DNA of 64,000 nucleotides from Eledone cirrhosa (taxonomy: Eukaryota; Mollusca; Cephalopoda; Octopoda; Eledonidae): contig OZ024742.1 of the NCBI GenBank assembly GCA_964016885.1, positions 356,970,066 to 357,034,065 on the forward strand, read 5' to 3'. The translations under genes were made by a program, and so were the position numbers. Numbering within the stretch: the first letter of the stretch is position 1; the number at the start of each line of letters is the position of its first letter. Positions 52,084 through 60,880 of this stretch are shown here, piece after piece. Below the pieces are notes generated by a model. The model made no database searches, had not been told where the DNA came from, and saw only the letters and a list, made by a program, of their open reading frames with translations.

Positions 52084-52310
52084 TTACTGATAAGAGAGGT
52101 GGATGTGAGGGGATAGCAGGTTCATACGCATCACATGTCCATACCAACGCAATCTCCTCTCCTGCATGCAACAACTGTTCCCTCTTAAACCTAATTTCTC
52201 ACCCAGTGCATTTATACTTTGCCATTCATGTATATTGCTATTGTACATCCAGGGAAGCATGGAGGCTTCATTTCTTTCCAATCTTCGCAGGTCTTCCACA
52301 CACAGTGCCC
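52084..52310 (-). mobile_element. LINE remnant, post-RT fragment
   Basis: The minus strand translates as MEDLRRLERNEASMLPWMYN, then ALGEKLGLRG and RRLRWYGHVMRMN (ends near 52,125). This is the RLERNEARMLRWM and RLRWYGHV region found after the RT domain in many LINE ORF2s. It is a short fragment, 5' and 3' truncated. Confidence 0.78.
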
Positions 52311-52530
52311 AGAATGCTAGTTATAACCATTATACTAGCTATGACTGATATAATTGTTATGACTATCATATATTTATGACTAACATAGATGTTTTGACCA
52401 TTATACTAGCTAGGAATATCTTGCTACTTATGACCATTACACTAGTGTTATGAATAACAGAATTTTTGATCATGATACTAGCTATGACTATCGTATAGTT
52501 ATGACTAACATGCTAGTGTTAATACATTCA

Positions 52531-53240
52531 CAGTAGTTATTATAATCATAGTAGCTATTACCATCATAGTAGATAGTACCATGTAATTATCACTGTCATA
52601 ATAATTATTATAGTAGTTATATATCATAGTAGATACTGCCACCATAATGGTTATTGCAATCATAATCATTATTGAAATCACATCAGTAATTCCATCATAG
52701 TTAAGTGAGTCATTCTTTTAAGACAATAGAGAGTGATTTGATGGTGAATTGCCTTCTATTTCTAACAGGTCAAGTGCCTACATCGATGTTCCCTTGTGAA
52801 AATGAAGCTACTTTAAACTGACTTGCATGTTGTACATGTGACCCCAAGCCTTGGGAGTGTTTAAAACTGTATGGATTCATGTCTTGTATAACAGAGATGT
52901 GTGATGACTCTGCCATCACCACCACTACTACTAATCAGCCACTCTCTAGATATGCTGATATGATATGACAGTTATAATGGCTGGTCTCAAGAGTGATATA
53001 TAAGAAGGATTTTCATGAGTACCATCTGATTCATTAAATATTCATTAAGTATTCATCAATTACTACAGAGATCTTATATAAGCTGATTCAATTGACTTTA
53101 TGTTGTATTTAAATAATTATGAAACAAAAATAAGAAAGTTGAAAAAGGTAATAACAGCTATAAAGCATCTAAAACTTTCTGTTGTTGAATATTTTTTTAG
53201 TCTCCATGTTCTGAAAGATCTTGTTTAGTTAGAATATCCT
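52531..53240. other. Unassigned stretch rich in CATAGTAG motifs
   Basis: The first 150 bases carry irregular ATCATAGTAG and TTATTATAGTAG motifs, probably the worn edge of the preceding minisatellite. Nothing recognised after that. Confidence 0.45.
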
Positions 53241-53244
53241 TGAC

Positions 53245-53642
53245 AATATATCACACATACTGGTAGGTTTTAAAGACCATATATCACACATATTGGTAGA
53301 TTTTAAGGACCATGTATCATACATATTGGTAGATTTTAAGGACCATATATCACACATATTGACAGGTTTTAAGGACCATATCTTACATATATTGGTAGAT
53401 TTTAAAAACCATATCTTACATATATTGGTAGATTTTAAAGACCATATATCACACATATTGGTAGATTTTTAAGGACCATATCTTACATATATTGGTAGAT
53501 TTTAAAGACCACATATCACACATATTGGTAGGTTTTAAAGACCATATCTTACACATATTGGTAATTTTTAAGGACCATATATCACACATATTGGTAGGTT
53601 TTAAGGACCATATCTTACATATATTGGTAGGTTTTAAAGTCC
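53245..53642. repeat. 33-bp minisatellite (about 12 copies)
   Basis: Units of 33 bases, sometimes 34, built from TATTGGTAGATTTTAA and GGACCATATATCACACA. Variants are CATATCTTACATA and GGTAGGTTTTAAAG. Because 33 is divisible by three, frames stay open on both strands (minus 53,229-53,456 and plus 53,492-53,698); they are periodic artefacts. Confidence 0.93.
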
Positions 53643-54052
53643 AGCTTCGACATCTATTTCTCTCTCAGGCTGGTATTCTTTACAAAAGGAACAAATAGTG
53701 CCATATAGTTCCTGGGTAGTCTCTACAAGATCCTAGCAGGGATTCTATATGACCTGTTCTTGATATAACAAAGTTTAAGGATATATAGCCCATTCAAACT
53801 AACATAGACTTTGTTTATTAAATTTATTCAGTACCAGATACATTTTTAATGTTGACAGATCTAGTTGAGATAAAGAGAAATTGAAATTTGAGAGCATATC
53901 TTTAGATTCTTCCCAAAATATTCACATTTTTGCCTTATTATGTTTTTGCTGAATGATTTGACTTGTGATATTTGGAATGTAATCTATATCTATTACTTCC
54001 CTTGGTGCGCTCTCTTTTGTTAATTAATCTGCTTTTCTGTATGTAAAGATAT
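53643..54052. other. Unassigned stretch
   Basis: Nothing recognised. Confidence 0.4.
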
Positions 54053-54350
54053 GTATTATCCAGAGCTGGATTTAATGGTGGGCAAAGGGGGCAAATACCT
54101 CAAACCCCATGCAGTGGTGGTGGAGGGTCCCACCAACAATGACAGTAGCAATTTATTTGTGCCCTCAGCTGGGCTTTTTAGTTTTAGGATGGTTAGAGTT
54201 TTTGAATTTAATACCTGTTTGTATAACTTTTGAATTCCAATTACTTGTGATAAGCTAACTTTGATATGTAAAATTGGGGGGTTTGCTGTGTATTCAAATA
54301 TTTTGTGTATGAGGGGCTCCCTAAGGTCTAAATCCAACCTTGGTAGTATC
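54053..54350 (-). mobile_element. hAT-like MITE with 8-bp target duplication, copy 2
   Basis: The element is 54,061-54,342 (282 bases) and in plus orientation begins CAGAGCTGGATTTA and ends TAAATCCAACCTTG. The flanking octamers GTATTATC (54,053-54,060) and GTAGTATC (54,343-54,350) match at 7 of 8 positions. The reverse complement aligns throughout with 48,320-48,600, including AGGTATTAAATT and CTAAAAAGCCCA. A 60-codon plus frame and a 98-codon minus frame inside it are incidental. Confidence 0.82.
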
Positions 54351-54394
54351 ATTGTATTCTTTAGATTATTTTTCTATTTATAATATAATTATAA

Positions 54395-54575
54395 TGATAA
54401 TAATAATAATGAAATTATTGTGTACAGTGCTCAGGTGCACTACAACTCATCAACGGTGCATGTATAGTACATAGAATAATGTACAAATGTTAGGGAAGTG
54501 AATAGTATATGAGTCATGATATGCATGTGTGCATGTGTATGGAGGGGGAATATTATGTGTAGTGTTGGTACTTCA
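54395..54575 (-). mobile_element. LINE 3' UTR fragment with (ATT)n tail
   Basis: In plus orientation it reads (ATA)n, GAAATTATTGTGTACAGTGC, TCAGGTGCACTACAACTCAT and GTGTATGGAGGGGGAATAT. This is the complement of the 3' end seen at 51,370-51,545. Only the tail of the LINE is present, a strong 5' truncation. Confidence 0.8.
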
Positions 54576-55147
54576 ATATAAATATAAACATGATTTCCAA
54601 ATTCCATTAGTTTATGCCTCCCAAAAATTTTATTTCACATACTTTTCAAAAATAGTTAACTTTTAACTAATGTTTTAGATTAAAATGTGCACCACATTAA
54701 CTGATATTTCCAATTTACAGGTGTACAAATGTCTCATTATGTCACTGCGTATAACAATATTAATATAGTTTAATATCTCACCTTAAAAGTACCTTAATGA
54801 GGATGTTTGCAAAAATCTATATTTCTCATCAGATAAAATTTTAATTACATTTGTGTCATAGTTTTAATATTTCTTCAGTTCTTCATATATTTTATATAGT
54901 TCTTTATATTATAGAAAACTAAGTGAAGCAATTATCAGAGGCTTAGTTTGCAGTTTTTTTTTTCTTCCATTCAAATCAAATTACTTATTGTTTCCTTTAC
55001 TTTTTTTTTTATTAATTTTTCATCACTTTCTTTTTCTACTTATTTTAACAATATTTTGAAGAAAAATATAACAAAATTAGTCACAATGAAATGAAAGTCT
55101 TGAAGCAATTTCCCCATTCTCATTTCTAAAGAATTATTTCTTTCATT
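54576..55147. other. AT-rich stretch, nothing recognised
   Basis: T-rich runs near 54,952 and 55,002. No feature recognised. Confidence 0.45.
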
Positions 55148-55510
55148 TTATATATATATATATATATATCATCATCATTGTTTTTCTGTCTGATTTTCTA
55201 TGCTATATATATCATCATCTTCGTTTATCGTCCATCTTCCACGCTAGCATGGGTTATATATATGTTATGTATGTATAGCATGGAAAAGCAGGCATGTATA
55301 TATATATATCGTTTCTGAATTTGTTGGCAACATGACCCTCCCAAAGTATAACAATATATATATATATACAGAGTGTCCCAAAAAATGTATTCACCATTCT
55401 AATAAATATTGCCTGTGGTGCAGGTAATCAAAGTGTGTATACATTTTTCAGGACATCCTATATCTATATATATATATCTATCTATCCCTCCCTGTGGCAA
55501 ATAAATAAAG

Positions 55511-55594
<84 letters not shown>

Positions 55595-55595
55595 C
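55148..55595. repeat. (AT)n microsatellite cluster with SINE and MITE fragments
   Basis: Long (TA)n tracts lie at 55,148-55,169, 55,300-55,310, 55,353-55,367 and 55,513-55,590. Between them are a SINE-1 head fragment (55,190-55,258, with CATCTTCCACGCTAGCATGG) and a mariner-like MITE. The order suggests repeated insertion into TA-rich targets. Confidence 0.85.
55369..55460. mobile_element. mariner-like MITE, copy 1
   Basis: The left end AGAGTGTCCCAAAAAATGTA and the right end TGTATACATTTTTCAGGACA form imperfect inverted repeats of about 20 bases around a short core. The element sits in (TA)n DNA, consistent with the TA target of Tc1/mariner transposons. The superfamily is inferred from the ends and the target. 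Confidence 0.55.
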
Positions 55596-55756
55596 CTAAC
55601 AACAAAACAAATTACGAAAATAGAAGCAACAAAACATCAATGATATTGTTATTCCAAAGCGAAACCGCTGACTGTGAAAGACAGGGGAAGAAATTACTGT
55701 TTGTTGCTTCTTTGTTGTCTATTTTGTTGTTTTGTTTAGTTAAGTAATGTTGATGT
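55596..55756. other. Short unassigned stretch
   Basis: Nothing recognised. Confidence 0.4.
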
Positions 55757-56006
55757 AATCATCATCATCATCATTGTAATCATCATCATCATCATCTATA
55801 TTACCATTATCACTGCCATTGCTGCTGCTGTTGTTATTACTACTAGTAGTATCTTCACCACCACCACCACCACTACTACTATTACTATTACCACAACTAC
55901 TAGTACTACCATCACCATTGATACTACTACTAGCACCACCATCACCACTGATACTACTACTAGCACCACCAACACAATCATCCCCACTACTATAGCTACT
56001 ACTGCT

Positions 56007-56056
<50 letters not shown>

Positions 56057-56167
56057 CACCCCTCCTACCACTACTACTACTACCACCACCACCACCAGCA
56101 CTACTACCACCACCACCACTACTACCACCACTACCACCACCACCACCACCACTATTACTCCCACCAC
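55757..56167. repeat. Trinucleotide microsatellite (ATC)n then (ACC/ACT)n
   Basis: (ATC)n at about 55,757-55,797 is followed by about 310 bases of interspersed ACC and ACT triplets to 56,167. The minus strand reads as a 123-codon valine-rich frame, a composition artefact. The tract is strongly purine/pyrimidine biased only in its ACC parts. Confidence 0.93.
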
Positions 56168-56469
56168 TAAATTATTATCCCTTGTTTTTCTAGAATGTTC
56201 TTTTGCTCAGGGAAATTTCAACTCACAGTTTCATATATTTCATTTATAATTCTTTCTTTTCCAAAACAATGCCTGGCAATATAATTTGAATTGATTGAGA
56301 GGAGTTTCATTGAAGATATTTATTTCTCACTACTTCAATTATCAGTTTGATATCTATTATTTGTCATTTGTCTTCAAGCAAAAATCTAAGCCATGTTGTG
56401 TTCATGTTGGAGATGAAGTGATGAAATAATAGTAGGAGGGTGAGGGAGAGATAAACAAGGAGAGACATA
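56168..56469. other. Unassigned stretch
   Basis: Nothing recognised in about 300 bases. Confidence 0.4.
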
Positions 56470-56477
56470 GAAAGATA

Positions 56478-56550
<73 letters not shown>

Positions 56551-56639
56551 GTGACCCCAATAAATACACACATACTTCAACAGCATTCTAATAAAGATAT
56601 GTATACACTTTTTTGGACAACCTGCATATACAGAAAGAT

Positions 56640-56684
<45 letters not shown>

Positions 56685-56770
56685 CAGAGAGAGAGAGAGA
56701 GATACAGAGAGAAGAGGGGGAGGGAAAGAAAGATAGAGATACAGAGAGAAAGGAGAGAGAGAGAGTTCTG
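56470..56770. repeat. (AT)n and (GA)n microsatellites around a second mariner-like MITE
   Basis: (TA)n and (GA)n tracts lie at 56,480-56,546 and 56,638-56,764. Between them, 56,547-56,627 reads GGTGTGACCCCAATAAATAC, CATTCTAATAAAGATATG and TATACACTTTTTTGGACAAC. This resembles the MITE at 55,369-55,460 with a shorter interior (both share CATTCTAATAAA). Frames across the GA tract are artefacts. Confidence 0.8.
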
Positions 56771-56861
56771 GCAAATACACTACTATGTTTGTTAATCTTA
56801 AATATATATTATTCTTGAAATCTTCAAGATATTTTGAAGTAGTGTCATATTACCTAGCTAT

Positions 56862-56950
56862 TTACATTTGTGTATTTTGGTGTATATATACCAAAATACA
56901 CAAACGTAGATGTATATATTATATATAAACCAAAGTACACAAATGTAAAT
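56862..56950. repeat. Inverted repeat with a third arm
   Basis: TTACATTTGTGTATTTTGG at 56,862-56,880 is followed, after GTATATATA, by CCAAAATACACAAACGTA (56,891-56,908), a near-perfect complement forming a ~23-base-pair hairpin. A third arm, ACCAAAGTACACAAATGTAA, follows at 56,929-56,948, in the same orientation as the second. It could be a worn MITE or a palindrome-prone AT site. Confidence 0.75.
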
Positions 56951-56982
56951 ATGGATATATATATATATATGCATATATATAT

Positions 56983-57178
56983 CCTCATCATAATCACTGT
57001 TTTATGTCCATTTTTCCATGCTAGCATGGGTTAGAAAGTTTGTCCTGTTGTGGGTAATGCCTGGTCAGGTGACCATGTCTTGCGCATACAGAACTGCTTT
57101 TGGCTTGATTTCTACAGCTGGATGCCCTTCCTAACGCCAACCTCATTTACAGTGAATACTGGGTGCTTTTTGTTGTGA
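56983..57178 (+). mobile_element. SINE-1 copy, well preserved head and body
   Basis: CACTGTTTTATGTCCATTTT, CCATGCTAGCATGGGTTAG, GTTTGTCCTGTTGTGGG, GGTGACCATGTCTTGCGC, TTTCTACAGCTGGATGCCC, CTTCCTAACGCCAACCTC, then TTTACAGTG at 57,146 and ACTGGGTGCTTTTTGTTGTG. It ends about 33 bases after the first TTTACAGTG box, before the second. The retained part matches satellite units that read ACTGGGTATTTTTTGTTGTG. Confidence 0.88.
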
Positions 57179-57179
57179 C

Positions 57180-57600
57180 GCCTGCAGTCTGCCTTTCATT
57201 TTGAGGGAAAAGATGTTTGTAGCCAGCAGTGGTAGTAGCTCCCTGAACTTCTTCCATCCCATTCTTACTCTTTCAGAAGACCCACTTCCACTGCTAATTC
57301 ATTCACCCAAGTAGCAGAATCTGTCTATTGTTTCTACCGAGCATTCCCAGAATTTGATAGCACTTGTTTCCTGTGGTCGTTTGCTGCTTACTGTCCTAGT
57401 ACAACTGCTACATGAAAAACCTACATTCTTAGCTAAACTTCCTGAGATCCCACTACATCTCTTGTGTACCCATAGTTTGCATTTGGGACAGAAGATGGAA
57501 TTTCTACCTACACCTTTCCTACATACTGAGCAAGGCCATGTATATATGAAATGATTATCGTTTTTTACAAATAGAATATACAAAATTAGAAACATAGGTG
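57180..57600 (-). mobile_element. LINE remnant: PHD-like zinc finger segment
   Basis: The minus-strand frame at 57,595-57,299 reads WPCSVCRKGVGRNSIFCPKC, KLWVHKRCSGISGSL and FSCSSC, then TIDRFCYLGE. The spacing C-x2-C, C-x2-C, H-x2-C, C-x2-C is a PHD-like treble-clef pattern. It continues in a shifted frame with RMGWKKFRELLPLL to about 57,190. The same order (finger, then F-CYL, then KKFRELLPLL) is seen at 42,440-42,780 on the plus strand, so this is the same LINE family. The zinc finger is the best preserved part. Confidence 0.82.
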
Positions 57601-57949
57601 GGAAATTAAAAACAGCTCAAAATACAGTAATTTATTATAATAAGCAGTACAAAAGGCTATGTTTCATACTTCATTGAATTAATTTTCCAAAAAGCATGTA
57701 TACAAAATCCTATATATATATATATCAAAGCAATATGGAATAACTTGCTATATTATACATTAATTGACACCTGTCTTTGAACAGTGATGATTTGCTGATA
57801 TATTCCAGTAAAGCAAGCATTTAGAAAAAAGCATTCATTTCTTTTCTTTCTTTCTTATATTTATTCATTTATTTATCAGCTTCAGCATTTGGTCATCAGA
57901 AGAAGGGAGGCAGGTGTAAAAGCTAAACTTACTATTTTCAATTTGCTAT
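57601..57949. other. Unassigned AT-rich stretch
   Basis: Nothing recognised; a short (TA)n tract lies at 57,713-57,724. Confidence 0.4.
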
Positions 57950-58375
57950 TCGTTGCAACCCATACCTATGGTTCCGAATTTTGGGTAATGACTGAAAGAA
58001 TACAATCGCGAATACAAGTGACCACAATGGAGTCTTTGAAGTAACATCACTTGATAGAGTTTGTAGCTTGTTGATCAGAAATTCACTCCAGGTAGAGCTG
58101 CTACTTCTCCAAATTGAGAGATCACAGCTCTGATACTATCGACATATGGTTAGAACATCTCAGGAAAGAAATGCTAGACAGATTTTACAGGCAAAACCAG
58201 CTGGTAGAAAATTCAAAGGTAGACCCTGAGCAAGATGGTTGGATAACATCCATGAGCTTGGCTGGACTTGCTTTGGGATCCAGCCGGACCAGTTACAAAT
58301 GGCTGTTTCTGACAGGACCCACTGGAAGGTGTATTTAAGGCCTCTGCCCCATGGCCCTCTCAGGAATATGTGGGT
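57950..58375 (+). mobile_element. LINE remnant, 3' end, family with MTERI block
   Basis: The translation reads THTYGSEFWVMTERIQSRIQV, here split as THTYGSEFW and VMTERIQSRIQV. It continues with a degenerate LRHMVRTSQERNARQILQ stretch and closing sequence parallel to 49,000-49,150. The frame at 58,114-58,338 is an out-of-register reading of it. The element has been dead for long, judged by stops and indels. Confidence 0.75.
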
Positions 58376-59279
58376 GAAGAAGAATATTAAGAGATGAGCA
58401 CTAACATCCTTGTACTGAGAAAAAGTGTTACATCTTTATGAATGTAACAGTTAAACTGCTGTGGAGATTAAAACTTTAGTTAAGGCAGAAATACTTATAT
58501 ATCTAATTTGAGAGGGACAAAATGACATTCTTGATGTTGTGTATTCAGTAACGATGTCAACTGGTAAGTAGGGGTCACATGAATGGATTTACACTCAAAC
58601 TCAAATCTTCTATTTTCAAAAGTGAAATCTATATTACTGTTTGCACGAAACATTTTCGCATTAATCTATCATCAACATAACCATCATCATCACATTCACC
58701 TTCTATACTTGTGTGGGTTGGATAGATATAAAATGATGTGCACATCACTATTCAATGCCCATATTGAACTTCTATGCTGCATCATACTTCCAACACAAGC
58801 ATCATACAAGCTGCTCCTCACTCAGAGAGAGAATCCCTTTTGTTACGCAGTGAAATATTAGTTTCTTGAAATTTTTCCTATCACATTTTTAATCTGGTTA
58901 ATATGCTTCCAGCACCCTCAACTCTGTTGATAATTATGTTACCTAGGAAACATGTTATCAGCTGCTTATAATGAGCCTTCCAAACATTTGCAATTTTATT
59001 GAAACTGAAAGTAAAGTTCAGTGGCATGCATTGACTAGGGAAGGCATGGGCAACCTCTTTCAAGTAGTAGGCTACATAGGATGTGATTTGAAATAAGGCA
59101 TGCCATTCAGAAAGCGAAATGGGACGCAGTTTTACCATGACTGTGCTAGAGTATCACTGAGATTATTTTTATATCTTCATATATAACATTACAATAGGAT
59201 GTGGCCATTGTTCAATGTTTGACCACAACATTTTCTAGTTAATGTCAAGAAATACATAAACATTTAACATTCCTGTTCA
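58376..59279. other. Mostly unassigned; SINE-1 trace at 58,670-58,735
   Basis: The only recognisable item is ACCATCATCATCACATTCACC with CTATACTTGTGTGGGTTGG, a possible worn SINE-1 head. The 92-codon plus frame (58,583-58,861) and the 85-codon minus frame (58,881-59,138) resemble nothing known to me. Confidence 0.4.
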
Positions 59280-59294
59280 GAAGAAAATACCTGC

Positions 59295-59452
59295 AAGTAG
59301 TTGTCATTATGTTCAAATCCCGCTGATGTTAGCTTAGCTTTTCATCCTTATGAGATGATAAAATAAAGTACCAGTAAGATGCTGGGGTCAATTTAATCAA
59401 TATTCCCCTTCCCAGCATTGTTGGCCATGTACCTAAATCAGAAGCCATTATA
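59295..59452 (+). mobile_element. SINE-3 copy (first of three in a row)
   Basis: B-box-like GTTCAAATCCCGCTGATG, then TTTTCATCCTTATGAGATG, ATAAAATAAAGTACCAGTAA, and TTGGCCATGTACCTAAATC with AGAAGCCATTATA. The A-box end is lost or diverged. It is followed at once by two related copies in the same orientation. Confidence 0.75.
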
Positions 59453-59464
59453 AACATTTAACAT

Positions 59465-59622
59465 TCCTTTACAGAAGAAAATAACTGCAAGTAGTTGTCA
59501 TTATGTTCAAATCCCGCTGAGGTTAACCTTGCCTTTCATCCTTACGAGGGTCGATAAAATAAAGTACCAGTAATACACTGGGATAATTGCTGGCCTTGTG
59601 CCAAAAGTAGAAACAATTATAT
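59465..59622 (+). mobile_element. SINE-3 copy (second in the row)
   Basis: It repeats TGCAAGTAGTTGTCATTATG and GTTCAAATCCCGCTGAGG about 178 bases after the first copy, including the flank AACATTCCTTTACAGAAGAA. So the first two copies look like a local segmental duplication and not independent insertions. It ends with CTTGTGCCAAAAGTAGAAAC. Confidence 0.75.
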
Positions 59623-59639
59623 ACAGTGGCAAGTCTGTA

Positions 59640-59830
59640 GAGCATTGGATGAAATGTCATTACAATATTTGTTCTGGCTCTTTACATTCCGAGTTCAGAT
59701 CCTGTTGAAGTCAGCTTTGCCTTTCATCCTTCATGTTTTGATAACATAAAATACCAGTCAAAGTTTAATTAATTTTTCCTTCTCCCAAAATTGCTGGCCT
59801 TGTGCCTAAATCAGAAATCATTAAGTATAT
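59640..59830 (+). mobile_element. SINE-3 copy (third in the row), diverged
   Basis: It shows TAGAGCATTGGATGAAATG (head), TCCGAGTTCAGATCCTGTTG (B box region), GCTTTGCCTTTCATCC, ACATAAAATACCAGTC and CTTGTGCCTAAATCAGAAA. More diverged than the two copies before it. Confidence 0.65.
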
Positions 59831-59939
59831 TAAATATAGACTGTGTATCTGTCATTTGGGAAGTATTACTTCAGTATTTAGATAAACATAACCAAAGTCA
59901 AGTTTCTATAACAGAAAGGCTACATAATTAAATACTAAT

Positions 59940-60155
59940 ACTATTCTCTATACATCCTTGAGGGACGAATATGGGGGAAAGGGCCAGGGGACAGCAGATA
60001 AGGAGATGGACAGATGATATTAAGGAATGGACAGGAAGGAGTTTGGTAGAATGTACAGCAATGGCAAGAGACAAGAAAATATGGAGAGTGCTGGTCCACA
60101 GGTCCATGACCACCGACCCTCAGATATGAGGATGGGATGAGATGGATGGACTATT
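59940..60155 (+). mobile_element. LINE remnant, extreme C-terminus
   Basis: The reading in one frame gives RRWTDDIKEWTGRSLVECTA and MARDKKIWRVLVHRSM, followed by a stop and GGATGGGATGAGATGGATGG. This is the standard final motif of many LINE ORF2s (RWxDDIKxWxGxxxxECxxxAxDRxxWR). It is a heavily 5'-truncated copy, of a different family from the other fragments in the window. Confidence 0.8.
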
Positions 60156-60176
60156 CTCTATCAATCATCAATGTAT

Positions 60177-60880
60177 ATAATAATAATAATAATAATAATA
60201 ATTAAATTATTGTGTACAGTGATCAGGTGCACTACAACTCATCAAGGTGCATGTATTGTACATATAATAATTGTTTCTACTTTAGGAACAAGGCCAGGAA
60301 TTACCCAGTGTATTACTGGTACTTTATTTTATCGACCCCGTAAGGATGAAAGGCAAAGTCTACCTCAATAATAATGTACAAAAGTCAGGAAAGTGAACAG
60401 TCTATGAGTCATGATATACATGTGTGCGTGTGTATGGAGGGGGAATATCAGTTGTAGTGTTGGCCAATTTCAGGAATCATGGAGGTTTTAAAGGATGCAA
60501 TGTCTCGACAGCTAACAACTGAAGCAGGTAGTTTGTTCCATGCTTCAGCAACTCTGAGCATGAAAAAAATGTTTCTGAAAGTCATGTGAGCTGTGCTGTT
60601 TTCTGACTTTGTAGGCATGTCCACATGTGTTAGACACATGGAATTCAAATAAAGGCACAAGGTTGTTGTTGGCAAGATGGCTAATTATTTTGTGGGTGTT
60701 TACCAAGTCAGTTGCCAGACATCAGAGCATTAATGTATCCATGCCCAGGGTTGCAAGGCATCCAGAGTATGGTAGATGCCTGATGGAGGGTATTCACTTG
60801 GTTGCACGTCTCTGAACAGTTTCCAGGAGATCAATGTTCTGAGCAAGATAGGGATTCCAGACTGGTGATGCAAATTCTCT
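60177..60880 (-). mobile_element. LINE 3' fragment with (ATT)n tail, containing a nested SINE
   Basis: On the minus strand the (frame-corrected) translation begins REFASPVWNPYLAQNIDLLE, then TVQRRATK, DLVNTHKIISHL and the TRG-like region, and reaches the same 3' UTR and (ATT)n end as 50,968-51,545. The tail is at 60,177-60,202 in plus coordinates. A SINE-3 at 60,270-60,370 interrupts the UTR. The ERLxxL and FFRNIF parts are recognisable, with MTFRNIFFMLRVAEAWNKLP at about 60,580-60,521. Confidence 0.82.
60270..60370 (-). mobile_element. SINE-3 fragment nested in a LINE 3' UTR
   Basis: It reads TTGTTTCTACTTTAGGAAC, AAGGCCAGGAATTACCCAG, TGTATTACTGGTACTTTATT, TTATCGACCCCGTAAGGATG and AAAGGCAAAGTCTACCTCAA. 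An uninterrupted LINE UTR copy (54,470-54,490) reads TACATAGAATAATGTAC where this one is split, with AATAAT on both sides as a likely target duplication. The head (A and B boxes) is absent. Confidence 0.8.

Larger units (their letters stand above)
50870..52530. repeat. About 119-bp minisatellite, interrupted by TE insertions
   Basis: Diverged units share AGCTATAACCATTATACT, GATATAATTGTTAT and CATATAGTTATGACTAACA. The motif GATTACAATGCCAGC begins at 51,553 and 51,672, a 119-base step. Unit sequence is present at 50,870-50,967, 51,546-51,755 and 52,315-52,530. The gaps are filled by a LINE fragment (50,968-51,545) and by a SINE plus an opposite-strand LINE piece (51,761-52,310), so the array is older than these insertions. 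Confidence 0.75.

Noticed and set aside
53229..53698. Open frames on both strands with KSTNMCDIWSL-type repeats
   Set aside because: They result from the 33-base minisatellite, whose period is divisible by three.
54051..54352. Small protein genes (60 codons plus, 98 codons minus)
   Set aside because: Both lie inside a non-coding hAT-like MITE with target duplications.
55796..56167. Valine-rich 123-codon minus-strand protein
   Set aside because: It is the translation of an (ACC/ACT)n microsatellite.
58583..59138. Frames of 92 codons (plus) and 85 codons (minus) as host exons
   Set aside because: No family resemblance, no convincing splice sites, ordinary AT-rich composition.
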